From Paucibacter aquatile (GTDB lineage: Bacteria > Pseudomonadota > Gammaproteobacteria > Burkholderiales > Burkholderiaceae_C), in contig NZ_POSP01000003.1 of assembly GCF_002885975.1 (NCBI RefSeq), positions 3,658,001 through 3,722,000 on the forward strand: a DNA stretch of 64,000 nucleotides, written 5' to 3'. The notes beneath the pieces were generated by a model. The model was not told where the DNA came from. It did not search any database and saw only the letters and a list, made by a program, of their open reading frames with translations. Below are positions 1 through 7,916 of this stretch, piece by piece; the stretch's first letter is position 1; every line of letters starts with the position of its first letter. A program made the translations under genes and the position numbers.

Positions 1-1953
1 CAGCAGGTTCTCGGCCCCTGGCGCCTTCTGCGCCGGCTGGGCCTGGGCGGCATGGGCGAGGTCTGGCTGGCCGAGCGCTGCGACGGCGCCTACCAGCGCC
101 AGGTGGCGCTCAAGCTGCCCCATGCCCAGGCCCTGGCCGGCCCGGGGCGGCAACGCTTTGCCCGCGAGCGCGACATCCTGGCCGCGCTCCAGCACCCCCA
201 CATCGCCCAGTTCTTCGATGCCGGCACGGCCGAGGACGCCGCGGGCCAGGACCAGCCCTGGCTGGCGCTGGAGTATGTCGAGGGCCAGTCCATCGCCGAG
301 GATTGCAAGGCCCGGCGCCTGCCGCTGCGCGAGCGCCTGCTGCTGATGCTGCAGGTGATGGAGGCGGTCCAGCATGCCCATGGCCGGCTGCTGGTGCACC
401 GCGATCTGAAGCCGTCGAACGTGATGGTCACGGCCCAGGGCCAGGTCAAGCTGCTGGACTTCGGCATCGCCAAGCTGCTTGGTGCCGAGGGCGATGCGTC
501 GGGCGGTGCCGAGGCCACCCGCCTGCTGATGGCCACGCCCGCCTATGCCGCCCCCGAGCAGCTGAACGGCAGCCCCATCACCGTGGCCACCGATGTTTTT
601 GCCCTCGGCGCCTTGTCGCACACCTTGCTGTGCGGCCAGCCGCCAGTGCGCGGCGGCGGCGATCGTTTGGCCTCGCAGAGCGTGAGCGAGGGGCAGGCCG
701 AATGCTGCGGCCTGAGCCGGCGCCGGCTGCAGCGGGCTTTGCGCGGCGATCTCGATGCCTGGCTGGCCAAGGCCCTGGCCGAGAACCCCTCAGACCGCTA
801 CGGCAGCGTGCAGGCCATGAGCGAGGACCTGCGCCGCCACCTTGCCGGGCGGCCGCTGCAGGCGCGCCGCATCGGCGCCTGGTCGCGGCTGCGTCTGGCC
901 TGGCGGCGCCACTGGCTGATGGCCACCCTGCTCACCGCCCTGATCCTGAGCCTGGCGCTGGGTCTGGCGGGCACGGCCTGGCAGGCCCAGCAAGCGCAGC
1001 GGCAGGCCCAGCGTGCCGAGGCGATTCAGCGTTATTTGCTGGGTCTTTTCCGCACCCTGGACCCGCGTGAGAGCGATGCCCAGGATCCGGCTGCCGCCAT
1101 GCGCCGCCTTCTGCAGCAGCAGATGTCGCAGATCGAGCAGCAGCTGCCGCAAGACCCCGAGACCGCCGATGCCTTGCTGCGCCTGAGCAGCACGGTGGCC
1201 ACCTACCTCAGTGACGAGGCCCGCAGCCTGGAACTGGCCGGCCTGCGCTGGCGCCTGCTGCAGCAAAGGCTAGGCCCCGGCCACCCGCGCAGCGGTGAGG
1301 CCGGCCTCAGCTGGTTCTGGGCCCTGTGGTCGGGCGGGCAGCGCGCGCAGGCGGCCGAGGTCTTGGCACTGCTCGACAGGCAGCTGCCGGCGCGCGGCCT
1401 GCTGCGCGCGGAATGGTGGCTGGCGCGGCACGATGTGCTGGACGAACAGGGCGCCGTGCCGGCCGCGCGACGGGATGCCCTGCAGCAGGCACTGCAGCGC
1501 TACCAGGGCGAGGCGCCGCTGGACAGCGGCCATGTGGTGGTGCTGGGGCATCTGGCGCGCTGGCATCTGGCGCAGGGTGAGCGCGCTGAGGCCAAGGCCT
1601 GGTTGGACCGGGCCCTGGCCCTGGCGCCACGTGCCGAGCCGCCGATTGCCCTCGACCAAGCGCGGCTGCTGGGCTTGCGCGCCGAGCTCTGGGCGGCCGA
1701 GGGCCAGCCTGAGGCACAGGCACGCGATCTGGCCGAGGCCGTGCGCCTGCTGCGTGGCAGCCTGGGGCTGGCCAATCCGCTGGGCTGGGCCTTGCTGGGG
1801 CAACAGCTGGGGTTTTTCTGCAAGGGTGGGGCGGCGATGCAGGCCCAGGCCGAGGCCTTGTGGCAGGAGTTGCAGCCCGCGGTCGTGGCCAGCCGTGATG
1901 CGCGCGCTCGCCCGCTGCTGGCCCAGGCCGAAGCCTGCGGGCTCAGGCGCTGA
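1..1953 (+). CDS. Ser/Thr protein kinase with TPR-like C-terminal half (5' end missing)
   Basis: The reading frame is open from base 1 and the glycine-rich loop (LGLGGMGEVW) spans codons 14-23, so the true start lies upstream. Counting codons from base 1, the Hanks-type landmarks are the VALK lysine at 38, HRDLKPSN with H133/D135, DFG at 153-155 and an APE-like APEQ, so the kinase should be active. A hydrophobic segment at about codons 304-328 is a membrane anchor. The remaining ~300 residues are Ala/Leu/Gln-rich helical repeats resembling TPRs, probably periplasmic. The gene converges with the ECF sigma factor and overlaps its 3' end by 11 bp. TIGR02999-type sigma factors are often encoded beside such kinases, and one (Vibrio EcfP/PknT) is activated by kinase phosphorylation. 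That this kinase targets the neighbouring sigma factor is inference. Confidence 0.9.
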   Translation, partial: QQVLGPWRLLRRLGLGGMGEVWLAERCDGAYQRQVALKLPHAQALAGPGRQRFARERDILAALQHPHIAQFFDAGTAEDAAGQDQPWLALEYVEGQSIAEDCKARRLPLRERLLLMLQVMEAVQHAHGRLLVHRDLKPSNVMVTAQGQVKLLDFGIAKLLGAEGDASGGAEATRLLMATPAYAAPEQLNGSPITVATDVFALGALSHTLLCGQPPVRGGGDRLASQSVSEGQAECCGLSRRRLQRALRGDLDAWLAKALAENPSDRYGSVQAMSEDLRRHLAGRPLQARRIGAWSRLRLAWRRHWLMATLLTALILSLALGLAGTAWQAQQAQRQAQRAEAIQRYLLGLFRTLDPRESDAQDPAAAMRRLLQQQMSQIEQQLPQDPETADALLRLSSTVATYLSDEARSLELAGLRWRLLQQRLGPGHPRSGEAGLSWFWALWSGGQRAQAAEVLALLDRQLPARGLLRAEWWLARHDVLDEQGAVPAARRDALQQALQRYQGEAPLDSGHVVVLGHLARWHLAQGERAEAKAWLDRALALAPRAEPPIALDQARLLGLRAELWAAEGQPEAQARDLAEAVRLLRGSLGLANPLGWALLGQQLGFFCKGGAAMQAQAEALWQELQPAVVASRDARARPLLAQAEACGLRR

Positions 1954-2515
1954 GCATGCTCAGCAGCAGGGCGCGGGCCTTGAGCCAGTCGCGCCGCACG
2001 GTGCGTTCGGTCAGGCCCAGGGCTGCGGCGATCTCGCTTTCGCTGAGGCCGCCGAAGTAACGCATCTCCACCACCTGGGCCAGGCGCGGCTCGACCGCCT
2101 GCAGGGCGAGCAAGGCCTCGTGCACGGCCAGGGCCTCGGGTTCGGGCGCGGGGTCGGGCAGGGCGGCCAGGCTCTCGGTGTCGAGGCTGAGTGCGCCCTG
2201 GCCACCGCCGCGGCGTTCGGCCGCCTGCTCGCGCGCCAGGTCCACCACCACCGAGCGCATCACCCGCGCGGCATAGGCGAGGAAATGGCCGGGGCTGGCG
2301 AACTCGGGCGCCGCGGATGCCGGGGCGGCCTCGCTGCGCAGCAGGCGCAGATAGCTCTCGTGCACCAGGGCCGTGGTGTTGAGTTGCAGCTGGGCGGCGC
2401 CGGCCCGGCGCAGGCGGGCTCGGGCGATCAGCTTGAGTTCGCTGTACAGCGCGGCGAAGCGTTGCGAGCTCGGGAGCTCGTCGTCGCGCGTGGCGGGCGC
2501 CTCGCCGGCGCTCAT
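1943..2515 (-). CDS. ECF-family RNA polymerase sigma factor (TIGR02999 / ECF43-like)
   Basis: 190 aa. The region-2 signature ARARLRR...NTTALVHESYLRLL (residues 31-59) matches the TIGR02999 (Sig-70_X6) group. Region 4 near the C-terminus carries a helix-turn-helix (GLSESEIAAALGLTERTVRR). No anti-sigma gene is adjacent. Instead the gene is translationally coupled (ATGA overlap at 2512-2515) to a receiver-Hpt protein and converges with a Ser/Thr kinase. In the related ECF43 group a threonine near region 2 is phosphorylated to allow core binding. T47 and T48 here are obvious candidates, but that is inference. It is the last gene of a three-gene minus-strand operon. Confidence 0.88.
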   Translation of the reverse strand: MSAGEAPATRDDELPSSQRFAALYSELKLIARARLRRAGAAQLQLNTTALVHESYLRLLRSEAAPASAAPEFASPGHFLAYAARVMRSVVVDLAREQAAERRGGGQGALSLDTESLAALPDPAPEPEALAVHEALLALQAVEPRLAQVVEMRYFGGLSESEIAAALGLTERTVRRDWLKARALLLSMLSA

Positions 2516-3300
2516 GGCGTGACAGTTTCCGCGCTCAAGGTTTGCAACTGGGCGTTCAGCTCGGCCCAGAGGGCTTCAGCGCCAGCAGGCCAGGGCTGGC
2601 CGGCGGCCAGGGCGGCTTCCAGCTGGCGCTCCAGGCGGCCGGCCAGATCGCTGCTGGCCTCCAGGCCCAGGATCAGCAGCACGCTCTTGAGGCTGTGGGC
2701 CAGGCGGCGCACCGTGGCCAGCTCGCGGGCGGCACAGGCGCGCTCGCCCTCGGCGCGGTCCATGGCGAACTGCTGCAGGCTGGCGGCGCGAAAGCCGCGG
2801 TAGAGCGTCATATCGCCGCCGAAATTGCGTTGGATGGCTTCCAGGTCGGGCGTGGGGGCGGCGCCAAGCTCGGGCGCAGCTGTCGGCAAGGTCTGTGCGG
2901 CCGCCGCGGGCGGCTGGTCCAGGGGCACCGGGCCCAGGGCTTCTTCGACGCAGGCTTCCAGCTCGTTCACCGAGCAGGGCTTGAACAGCATGCGCTCCAC
3001 GCCCAGGGTCTGAAGCTGGCTGCGCACCTGGGGCTGCAGGCCGGCGCTGAAGGCGACCAGATGGGCGTGGCCGCGCAGGGCGGGGCGGGCCTGCAGCTCG
3101 GCCAGCAGGTCCTGGCCCGAGCGGTCGGGCAGCATCAGGTCGGTGATCAGGAGATCCACCGGCTGCTCGGCCAGGGCTTGCAGGGCGCTGCCGACATTGC
3201 CGCAGACCCGCAGTTGCACCGCCAGGTCTTCCAGCACCATGGCGACAAAGCGCTGCAGCGAGGGGTCGTCTTCGATCAGCAGGACCCGGCGCGAACTCAT
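2512..3300 (-). CDS. Response regulator with N-terminal receiver and C-terminal Hpt domain
   Basis: 262 aa. The receiver domain (about 1-122) has the acidic pair E10/D11/D12, phospho-acceptor D54 (LITDLMLPD) and K107. A Pro/Ala-rich linker (125-150) joins it to an Hpt domain (about 152-262) with candidate histidine H202 in RRLAHSLKS. A receiver fused to Hpt can take phosphate from a kinase and pass it on, so this looks like a phosphorelay intermediate with no DNA-binding output of its own. Its start overlaps the stop of the upstream HTH-receiver gene by 4 bp and its stop overlaps the sigma-factor start by 4 bp, so all three are translationally coupled. The likely partner kinase is the orphan histidine kinase at 5288-7849 (inference from position). 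Confidence 0.9.
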   Translation of the reverse strand: MSSRRVLLIEDDPSLQRFVAMVLEDLAVQLRVCGNVGSALQALAEQPVDLLITDLMLPDRSGQDLLAELQARPALRGHAHLVAFSAGLQPQVRSQLQTLGVERMLFKPCSVNELEACVEEALGPVPLDQPPAAAAQTLPTAAPELGAAPTPDLEAIQRNFGGDMTLYRGFRAASLQQFAMDRAEGERACAARELATVRRLAHSLKSVLLILGLEASSDLAGRLERQLEAALAAGQPWPAGAEALWAELNAQLQTLSAETVTP

Positions 3301-3950
3301 GCCGTCTGCTCCGGCGCGCCCAGGGCTTCGCGCAGGGCCTGGGGCAGGTCCAGCACCAGGCGCGGTTTGTGCACCAGGGGGACTCCGGCCAGGGCGAAGG
3401 CATAGGGCTGGCGCTGGTCTTCGTCCAGCGAGGTGACGACGACCAGGCGGCTGTGCGCGAACTGCACATGCGAGCGCAGGCTGGTGATCAGGGTGGCGCC
3501 GTCGATGCCGGGCAGCAGGATGTCGACGATCAGCACCTCGGGCTGCAACTGGCCCACCATGGCCAGGCCGACGATGCCGTCGTGCGCGGTGTGGAGCTCC
3601 ACATCGGGGAACTGCTGCTTGAGCAGCATGGCGATCAGGTTCTGGTAGTGCACCGAGTCTTCGATCACCAGCACGCGGCGCGGCCGACCGGCGCTGCTCT
3701 CCTGCGCGACCGTGGCCTGCAGGCGCCCGGCGGCCCGGGCCAGGGCGCCCGGCCCCTGGCGTTGCAGCTGCCAGGCCTCGACCGATTCACGCGAGATGCG
3801 CCGGTGGCCGCCGGGGGTTTTCCAGGCGGTCAGTTCGCCGCGGTCCACCATCAGCTGCACCGAGCGCACCGCCAGGCCCAGCATGCGGGCCACCTCCATG
3901 GTGCTGTAGTCGGGGCTGTCCATGTCTTTGCTGTGTTTGGATTCAGGCAT
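3297..3950 (-). CDS. HTH (excisionase/MerR-like) DNA-binding response regulator
   Basis: 217 aa from the ATG at 3950; an in-frame ATG at 3983 would add 11 residues and neither has a convincing ribosome-binding site. The N-terminus has an HTH_17/MerR-like fold (YSTMEVARMLGLAVRSVQ followed by GGHRRI), and the C-terminal ~125 residues are a receiver domain (VLVIEDS, phospho-acceptor in VLIVDILLPG). The DNA-binding-first, receiver-last order is the reverse of most OmpR/LuxR-type regulators. It is the first gene of the operon with the receiver-Hpt protein and sigma factor, and it faces a divergent receiver gene across a palindrome-rich promoter region it may bind. Confidence 0.85.
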   Translation of the reverse strand: MPESKHSKDMDSPDYSTMEVARMLGLAVRSVQLMVDRGELTAWKTPGGHRRISRESVEAWQLQRQGPGALARAAGRLQATVAQESSAGRPRRVLVIEDSVHYQNLIAMLLKQQFPDVELHTAHDGIVGLAMVGQLQPEVLIVDILLPGIDGATLITSLRSHVQFAHSRLVVVTSLDEDQRQPYAFALAGVPLVHKPRLVLDLPQALREALGAPEQTA

Positions 3951-4000
3951 TGTGTGATTTTGCCGAATTTGCCCGACGGGCATGCGTTTTTTTATCGCAC

Positions 4001-4043
4001 TTCAATTGATACAAATGATAAATTGAACGCACTGAAGTTCAGT
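4001..4043. promoter_or_regulatory. Divergent promoter region with two inverted repeats
   Basis: The AT-rich spacer between the divergent HTH-receiver (minus) and single-domain receiver (plus) genes holds TTCAATT (4001-4007) mirrored by AATTGAA (4021-4027), and a second palindrome ACTGAAGTTCAGT (4031-4043) just before the plus-strand ribosome-binding site. These are plausible operators for an autoregulating member of the cluster; which protein binds is unknown. Confidence 0.4.
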
Positions 4044-4058
4044 TTGCAGGAGCCCGCC

Positions 4059-4430
4059 ATGAAAAAGATCTTGATCGTCGATGACCACGCGGACATTCGC
4101 CGCCTGATCCGCATGACGCTGGAGTTCGAGGACTACGAGATCCACGAGGCCGCCAACGGTGACAGCGCCTTGGAGCGAGCCCTGATCCTGCAGCCGGATT
4201 TTGTACTGATGGATGTGATGATGCCTGGCGGCATGGACGGCCTTGAAGCCTGCCGCCGCATCCGCGCCGAGCCCAGCCTGCGCAACACCCATGTGATCCT
4301 GCTCAGCGCCCGCGGCCAGGCGCAGGACAAGGAGGCCGGTCTCAAGGCCGGCGCGCATGACTATCTGGTCAAGCCCTTCAGCCCGCTGCGTCTGATCGAC
4401 GCGCTGGCCTCGCTCTGGTTGGTGGACTGA
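4059..4430 (+). CDS. Single-domain response regulator (CheY-like)
   Basis: 123 aa, a stand-alone receiver domain. It starts with KKILIVDDHADIRRLIRM, the phospho-acceptor is in FVLMDVMMPG, the conserved Thr/Ser is in VILLSARG and the lysine is in YLVKPF. The start at 4059 has a good ribosome-binding site (GCAGGAG, 4046-4052). With no output domain it must signal through protein contacts or act as a phosphate shuttle. It is followed after 4 bp by the HD-GYP gene and then the histidine kinase, so the three are probably one transcript and the regulator may control the phosphodiesterase or receive phosphate from the kinase. Confidence 0.92.
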   Translation: MKKILIVDDHADIRRLIRMTLEFEDYEIHEAANGDSALERALILQPDFVLMDVMMPGGMDGLEACRRIRAEPSLRNTHVILLSARGQAQDKEAGLKAGAHDYLVKPFSPLRLIDALASLWLVD

Positions 4431-4434
4431 AGCC

Positions 4435-5283
4435 ATGGCAACTCTGGACCGGTCTGGCTTCCACCAGAATTCCAACTTCGCGGATCTGATGGCCATGAAA
4501 CCCAACGACACCCCTGTCGATCTGCTGGCCGAGCCCGAGCGCCTGGCGGCCGGCGCACGCCAGTTCGATGCCATGGCCTCGGCGCAAATGGAATGCATTC
4601 TTTCCGACCTGGGGCGTATGTACCAGGAGCGCAACGAAGCCTTGCGCGAGGTGGCGCAAGCCCATCACGAGGCCTTGCTGCGTCTGGCCCGGGCCGCCGA
4701 TTTCCGCGATGACGACACCGGTGTGCACATCGTGCGCATCGGCTTCCTGGCCGAGGCCCTGGCCCTGCTGGCCGGGCAGACGCCTCAGGCCGCCCAGATG
4801 CTGCGCTGGGCCGCGCCCATGCACGACATCGGCAAGATCGGTGTGCCCGACCATGTGCTGAAGAAACCGGGTGCCTACACGCCCGAAGAGCGCCAGATCA
4901 TGAACCGCCATCCGCTGATCGGCGCGCAGATCCTGGGTCGCTCGCGCATCCCGCTGTTCCAGCTGGCGGCCGAGGTGGCCATGAACCACCACGAGCGCTG
5001 GGATGGCAGCGGCTACCCCATGGGACTGGCTGGTGCGGCGATTCCGCTGTCGGGGCGTATCGTGGCGGTTGTGGATTTCTTCGACGCCCTGACCATGGAC
5101 CGCTGTTATCGCCCGGCGCTGGACGACGCCACAGCCCTCGAGATGCTGACCGCGCAGCGCGGCCTGGCCTTCGACCCGCATCTGGTGGATTTGGTGCTGG
5201 CCCATGCCGGCGAGTTGATCGAACTGCGCGAGCGCATCAACAGCGACCCGCCCAGCTTCGAGTCCATGATCGACGCGAGCTGA
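4435..5283 (+). CDS. HD-GYP domain c-di-GMP phosphodiesterase
   Basis: 282 aa. After a ~75-residue helical N-terminus the HD-GYP core is complete: DDDTGVHIVRIG, HDIGKIGVPD with H130/D131, and HHERWDGSGYP, followed by the GRIVAVVDFFDALT motif typical of the family. HD-GYP enzymes hydrolyse c-di-GMP to pGpG/GMP and usually carry a fused receiver. Here the receiver is a separate protein encoded 4 bp upstream, which suggests a split RpfG-like pair. The stop is 4 bp from the histidine kinase start. Conserved metal ligands suggest an active enzyme. Confidence 0.92.
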   Translation: MATLDRSGFHQNSNFADLMAMKPNDTPVDLLAEPERLAAGARQFDAMASAQMECILSDLGRMYQERNEALREVAQAHHEALLRLARAADFRDDDTGVHIVRIGFLAEALALLAGQTPQAAQMLRWAAPMHDIGKIGVPDHVLKKPGAYTPEERQIMNRHPLIGAQILGRSRIPLFQLAAEVAMNHHERWDGSGYPMGLAGAAIPLSGRIVAVVDFFDALTMDRCYRPALDDATALEMLTAQRGLAFDPHLVDLVLAHAGELIELRERINSDPPSFESMIDAS

Positions 5284-5287
5284 GGCC

Positions 5288-7849
5288 ATGAAGCTCGACG
5301 CCCTTGTGCTCCAGGAACACCGGCCCACCGTGGATCGGCAGCGCCTGGCGGTCTATCTGGCGGCGGTGTTGCTGAGCTTGGCCTTGCTGGTGTCCCTGGC
5401 CGGCCTGGCCTGGTACGAGCGCGGCGAGGCGGTGGATGCGGCCCAGGACCGCAGCCGGCTGATGAGTCGGGTGTTGGAAGACCAGATCACCCGCGCGGTG
5501 GAGAGTGCCGCGCAAGGCCTGCGCAGCCTGGGTGACAGCCCGGCCCTGGCGGCCGCCCTGGCCGGCGGCGAGGGCCACGCGGCCGGTGAAGCGCTGAGCC
5601 AGCAACTGAGCCAGACCCTGCAAGGCCAGCCGGTCTTGCGCAATGTGGCGGTGCTCAGTCTGCAAGGCCAGGTGCTGGCCAGCTCGGAAGCGGGCGAAGC
5701 CGGCCTGCAGCTGAGCCTGCCTTTGCTGGGCGCCCTGCCGCCAGAGGGGGGCGACCGACTGGCTGCCTTGTTGCCGGGACGTGGCTTGCGCGATCTGCGC
5801 CTCGGAGCTCCGGCCTCGCCGGTGTTCATGCTGCCCCTGCTGCGCCAGCATCGACTGCCAGGAGGTCGCCATGTCCTCTTGCTGGCCTTGATCAACCCGG
5901 ATGCACTGGCCAACTACCAAAGTCAGGCCTTGGCGGACGCCAAAGGCTCGGCCCTGCTGAGCAGCTTCGATGGCCAGCTGCTGGCCGCCAGCGAGTCGGT
6001 CAGCCAGGACCCCGGCACACGCCTCAGCCACCATCCGGTGTTCGCCCAGTGGCTGCCGTCCCGTGAGCACGGCAGCTATGTCGGCGTGGGCGCCCAGCCG
6101 GGCACCCAGGTTGTGGCTTTCCGCGTTTCCCGCACCCGACCCCTGGTGGTGCTGGTGGAGGAGCGCCTGGACCTGGCCCTGCAGGGTTGGCGCGAGCTGA
6201 TGCATGTGCTGCTGGCGGTGGCTGGCGCCGGCCTGGTGCTGGTGTCGGGCGCGGCCTGGGTGGCCTTGCGCAGCCTCAGCAACGGGGCGCGCGCCCGCGC
6301 GGCGCTGGACCGCGCCCACCAGCGCGTGGCCGCCCGTGAGCATGATTTGCGCGTGTTGCTCAAGAGCCTGCAGGAGTTTGTCTTCCGCACCGATGCACAG
6401 GGCGGCATCACCTTCGTCAATGCGCGCTGGTCCGCCCTCAGTGCCTTGCCCATCCGTGAGGCTCAGGGCTTGCGCCTGCCCGATCTGGTAGCGCCACAGC
6501 ACCGCCAGCGCATGGAGGCCTTGTTTGCGCCGGAAGGTCAGCCAGGCGAGTCGCGCAGCACGCAGTTCGCCTTGCAGGCGCCCGATGGGCAGATGCGTCG
6601 CTTTGAAATCTCGGTGCTGCCCTTGCGCGACGAACAGACCCAGGCCCTGAGCGGCTTTGCCGGCAGCGCGGTCGATGTGACCGAGCGCTGGGTGGCCCAG
6701 CAAAGCCTGCAGCACCAGCTCGCCTTCAGCGCCTTGCTCCAGGAGATGAGTCCGCTGCCGGTGTCCATGTTCGATGCCGAGGGCCGCTACGTCACCGTCA
6801 ACCAGGCCTGGGAAGAGTTCACCGGGCGCAGCCGGCAGGTGACGCTGGGTCAGCCGGTCGGCAATTTCATGCCCAAGGCCGAGCGCCTGGTGCACGACGA
6901 GCAGGATGCGCGCCTGTTGCGCGAGGGTGGCCGCATCCGCTACGAGACGCAGATCCAGCACCGCGACGGCAGCCTGCGCGACATGCTGATCACCAAGGTG
7001 CGCGTGCCCGACCAGAACGGCGGTGTGGCCGGCATCTTGTGCACGCTGGAAGATGTCAGCGAGTTCCGCGCCGCCGAGCGCGCCACCCGCGAGGCGCGCG
7101 ATGTGGCCCAGGAGGCCTCGCGCGCCAAGAGCGAGTTCGTGGCCAATATCAGCCATGAGCTGCGCACGCCGCTGCAGTCCATCCTGGGCTTCTCCGAGCT
7201 GGGCATGGCACGCGGCCGTGATGCGCCCAAGCTGGCCAGCATGTTCAGCGACATCCAGCAGGCCGGTCAGCGCATGCTGGCCTTGGTCAACGATCTGCTT
7301 GATGTCTCGAAGATCGAAAGCTCGGTCGGCACCTTCGACCTGGAGCGCTGCGATCTGCGCGGCCTGATCCAGGGCGTGATGCGCGAGCTGGAGCCGCTGA
7401 TGGCGCGCCGCCATCTGCGCTTGTCGCTGCGCCAGCCTGCCACGCCGCTGGCGGCCAAGGTCGACCCGCTGCGCTTTCAGCAGGTGGTGCGCAATGTCAT
7501 GGCCAATGCCATCAAGTTCTCGCCCGAGGGCGGTGCGCTCGATGTGCGGGCTCAGCTGTCGCCGCAAGGCGAGGTCCACATCCGTGTGGCCGATCAGGGG
7601 CCGGGCATCCCGCCGGCGGAGCTGGAGAAGATCTTCGATGCCTTTGTTCAATCGAGCCAGACCAAGGATGGTTCGGGTGGCACCGGCCTGGGCCTGGCCA
7701 TCTGCCGCAAGATCATCGAGATCCACGGTGGCCGCATCTATGCCGAGAACCTGGGCGAACCCGGCAGCGAGGGCTCGGGCGCGGCCTTCCACATCCTGCT
7801 GCCGCTGCGCCAGCAGGGCGATTCGCAGGTCATGAGCACCTTGGACTGA
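5288..7849 (+). CDS. Membrane sensor histidine kinase with extracytoplasmic domain and two PAS domains
   Basis: 853 aa. A transmembrane helix at about residues 18-45 is followed by a ~260-residue periplasmic sensor region (Cache/CHASE-like by layout), a second helix near 305-327, a short coiled coil, two PAS domains (about 350-465 and 475-590), HisKA with H623 in ANISHELRTPLQSILGF, and HATPase_c (N-box NVMANAIKFS, then DQGPGIP and GGTGLGLAI). No receiver or Hpt domain is fused, so phosphate must go to a separate receiver. Three receiver proteins are encoded within 3 kb upstream. Third gene of the receiver/HD-GYP/kinase operon. Confidence 0.92.
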   Translation: MKLDALVLQEHRPTVDRQRLAVYLAAVLLSLALLVSLAGLAWYERGEAVDAAQDRSRLMSRVLEDQITRAVESAAQGLRSLGDSPALAAALAGGEGHAAGEALSQQLSQTLQGQPVLRNVAVLSLQGQVLASSEAGEAGLQLSLPLLGALPPEGGDRLAALLPGRGLRDLRLGAPASPVFMLPLLRQHRLPGGRHVLLLALINPDALANYQSQALADAKGSALLSSFDGQLLAASESVSQDPGTRLSHHPVFAQWLPSREHGSYVGVGAQPGTQVVAFRVSRTRPLVVLVEERLDLALQGWRELMHVLLAVAGAGLVLVSGAAWVALRSLSNGARARAALDRAHQRVAAREHDLRVLLKSLQEFVFRTDAQGGITFVNARWSALSALPIREAQGLRLPDLVAPQHRQRMEALFAPEGQPGESRSTQFALQAPDGQMRRFEISVLPLRDEQTQALSGFAGSAVDVTERWVAQQSLQHQLAFSALLQEMSPLPVSMFDAEGRYVTVNQAWEEFTGRSRQVTLGQPVGNFMPKAERLVHDEQDARLLREGGRIRYETQIQHRDGSLRDMLITKVRVPDQNGGVAGILCTLEDVSEFRAAERATREARDVAQEASRAKSEFVANISHELRTPLQSILGFSELGMARGRDAPKLASMFSDIQQAGQRMLALVNDLLDVSKIESSVGTFDLERCDLRGLIQGVMRELEPLMARRHLRLSLRQPATPLAAKVDPLRFQQVVRNVMANAIKFSPEGGALDVRAQLSPQGEVHIRVADQGPGIPPAELEKIFDAFVQSSQTKDGSGGTGLGLAICRKIIEIHGGRIYAENLGEPGSEGSGAAFHILLPLRQQGDSQVMSTLD

Positions 7850-7916
7850 GCGCGGACGGCGAGCGCGCCGGGCATGCTTTGCCGATCAGGCCTCCTGCGC
7901 GCCCGGGGCTGCCGTT

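Noticed and set aside
2542..4058. Plus-strand open frames opposite the HTH-REC/REC-Hpt genes
   Set aside because: They are shadows with His/Gln/Gly-rich composition. The real plus-strand gene starts at 4059 with a GCAGGAG site.
5237..7792. An 851-codon minus-strand open frame
   Set aside because: It is antisense to the PAS histidine kinase, with Gln/His/Leu/Ala shadow composition. The kinase has all its motifs on the plus strand.
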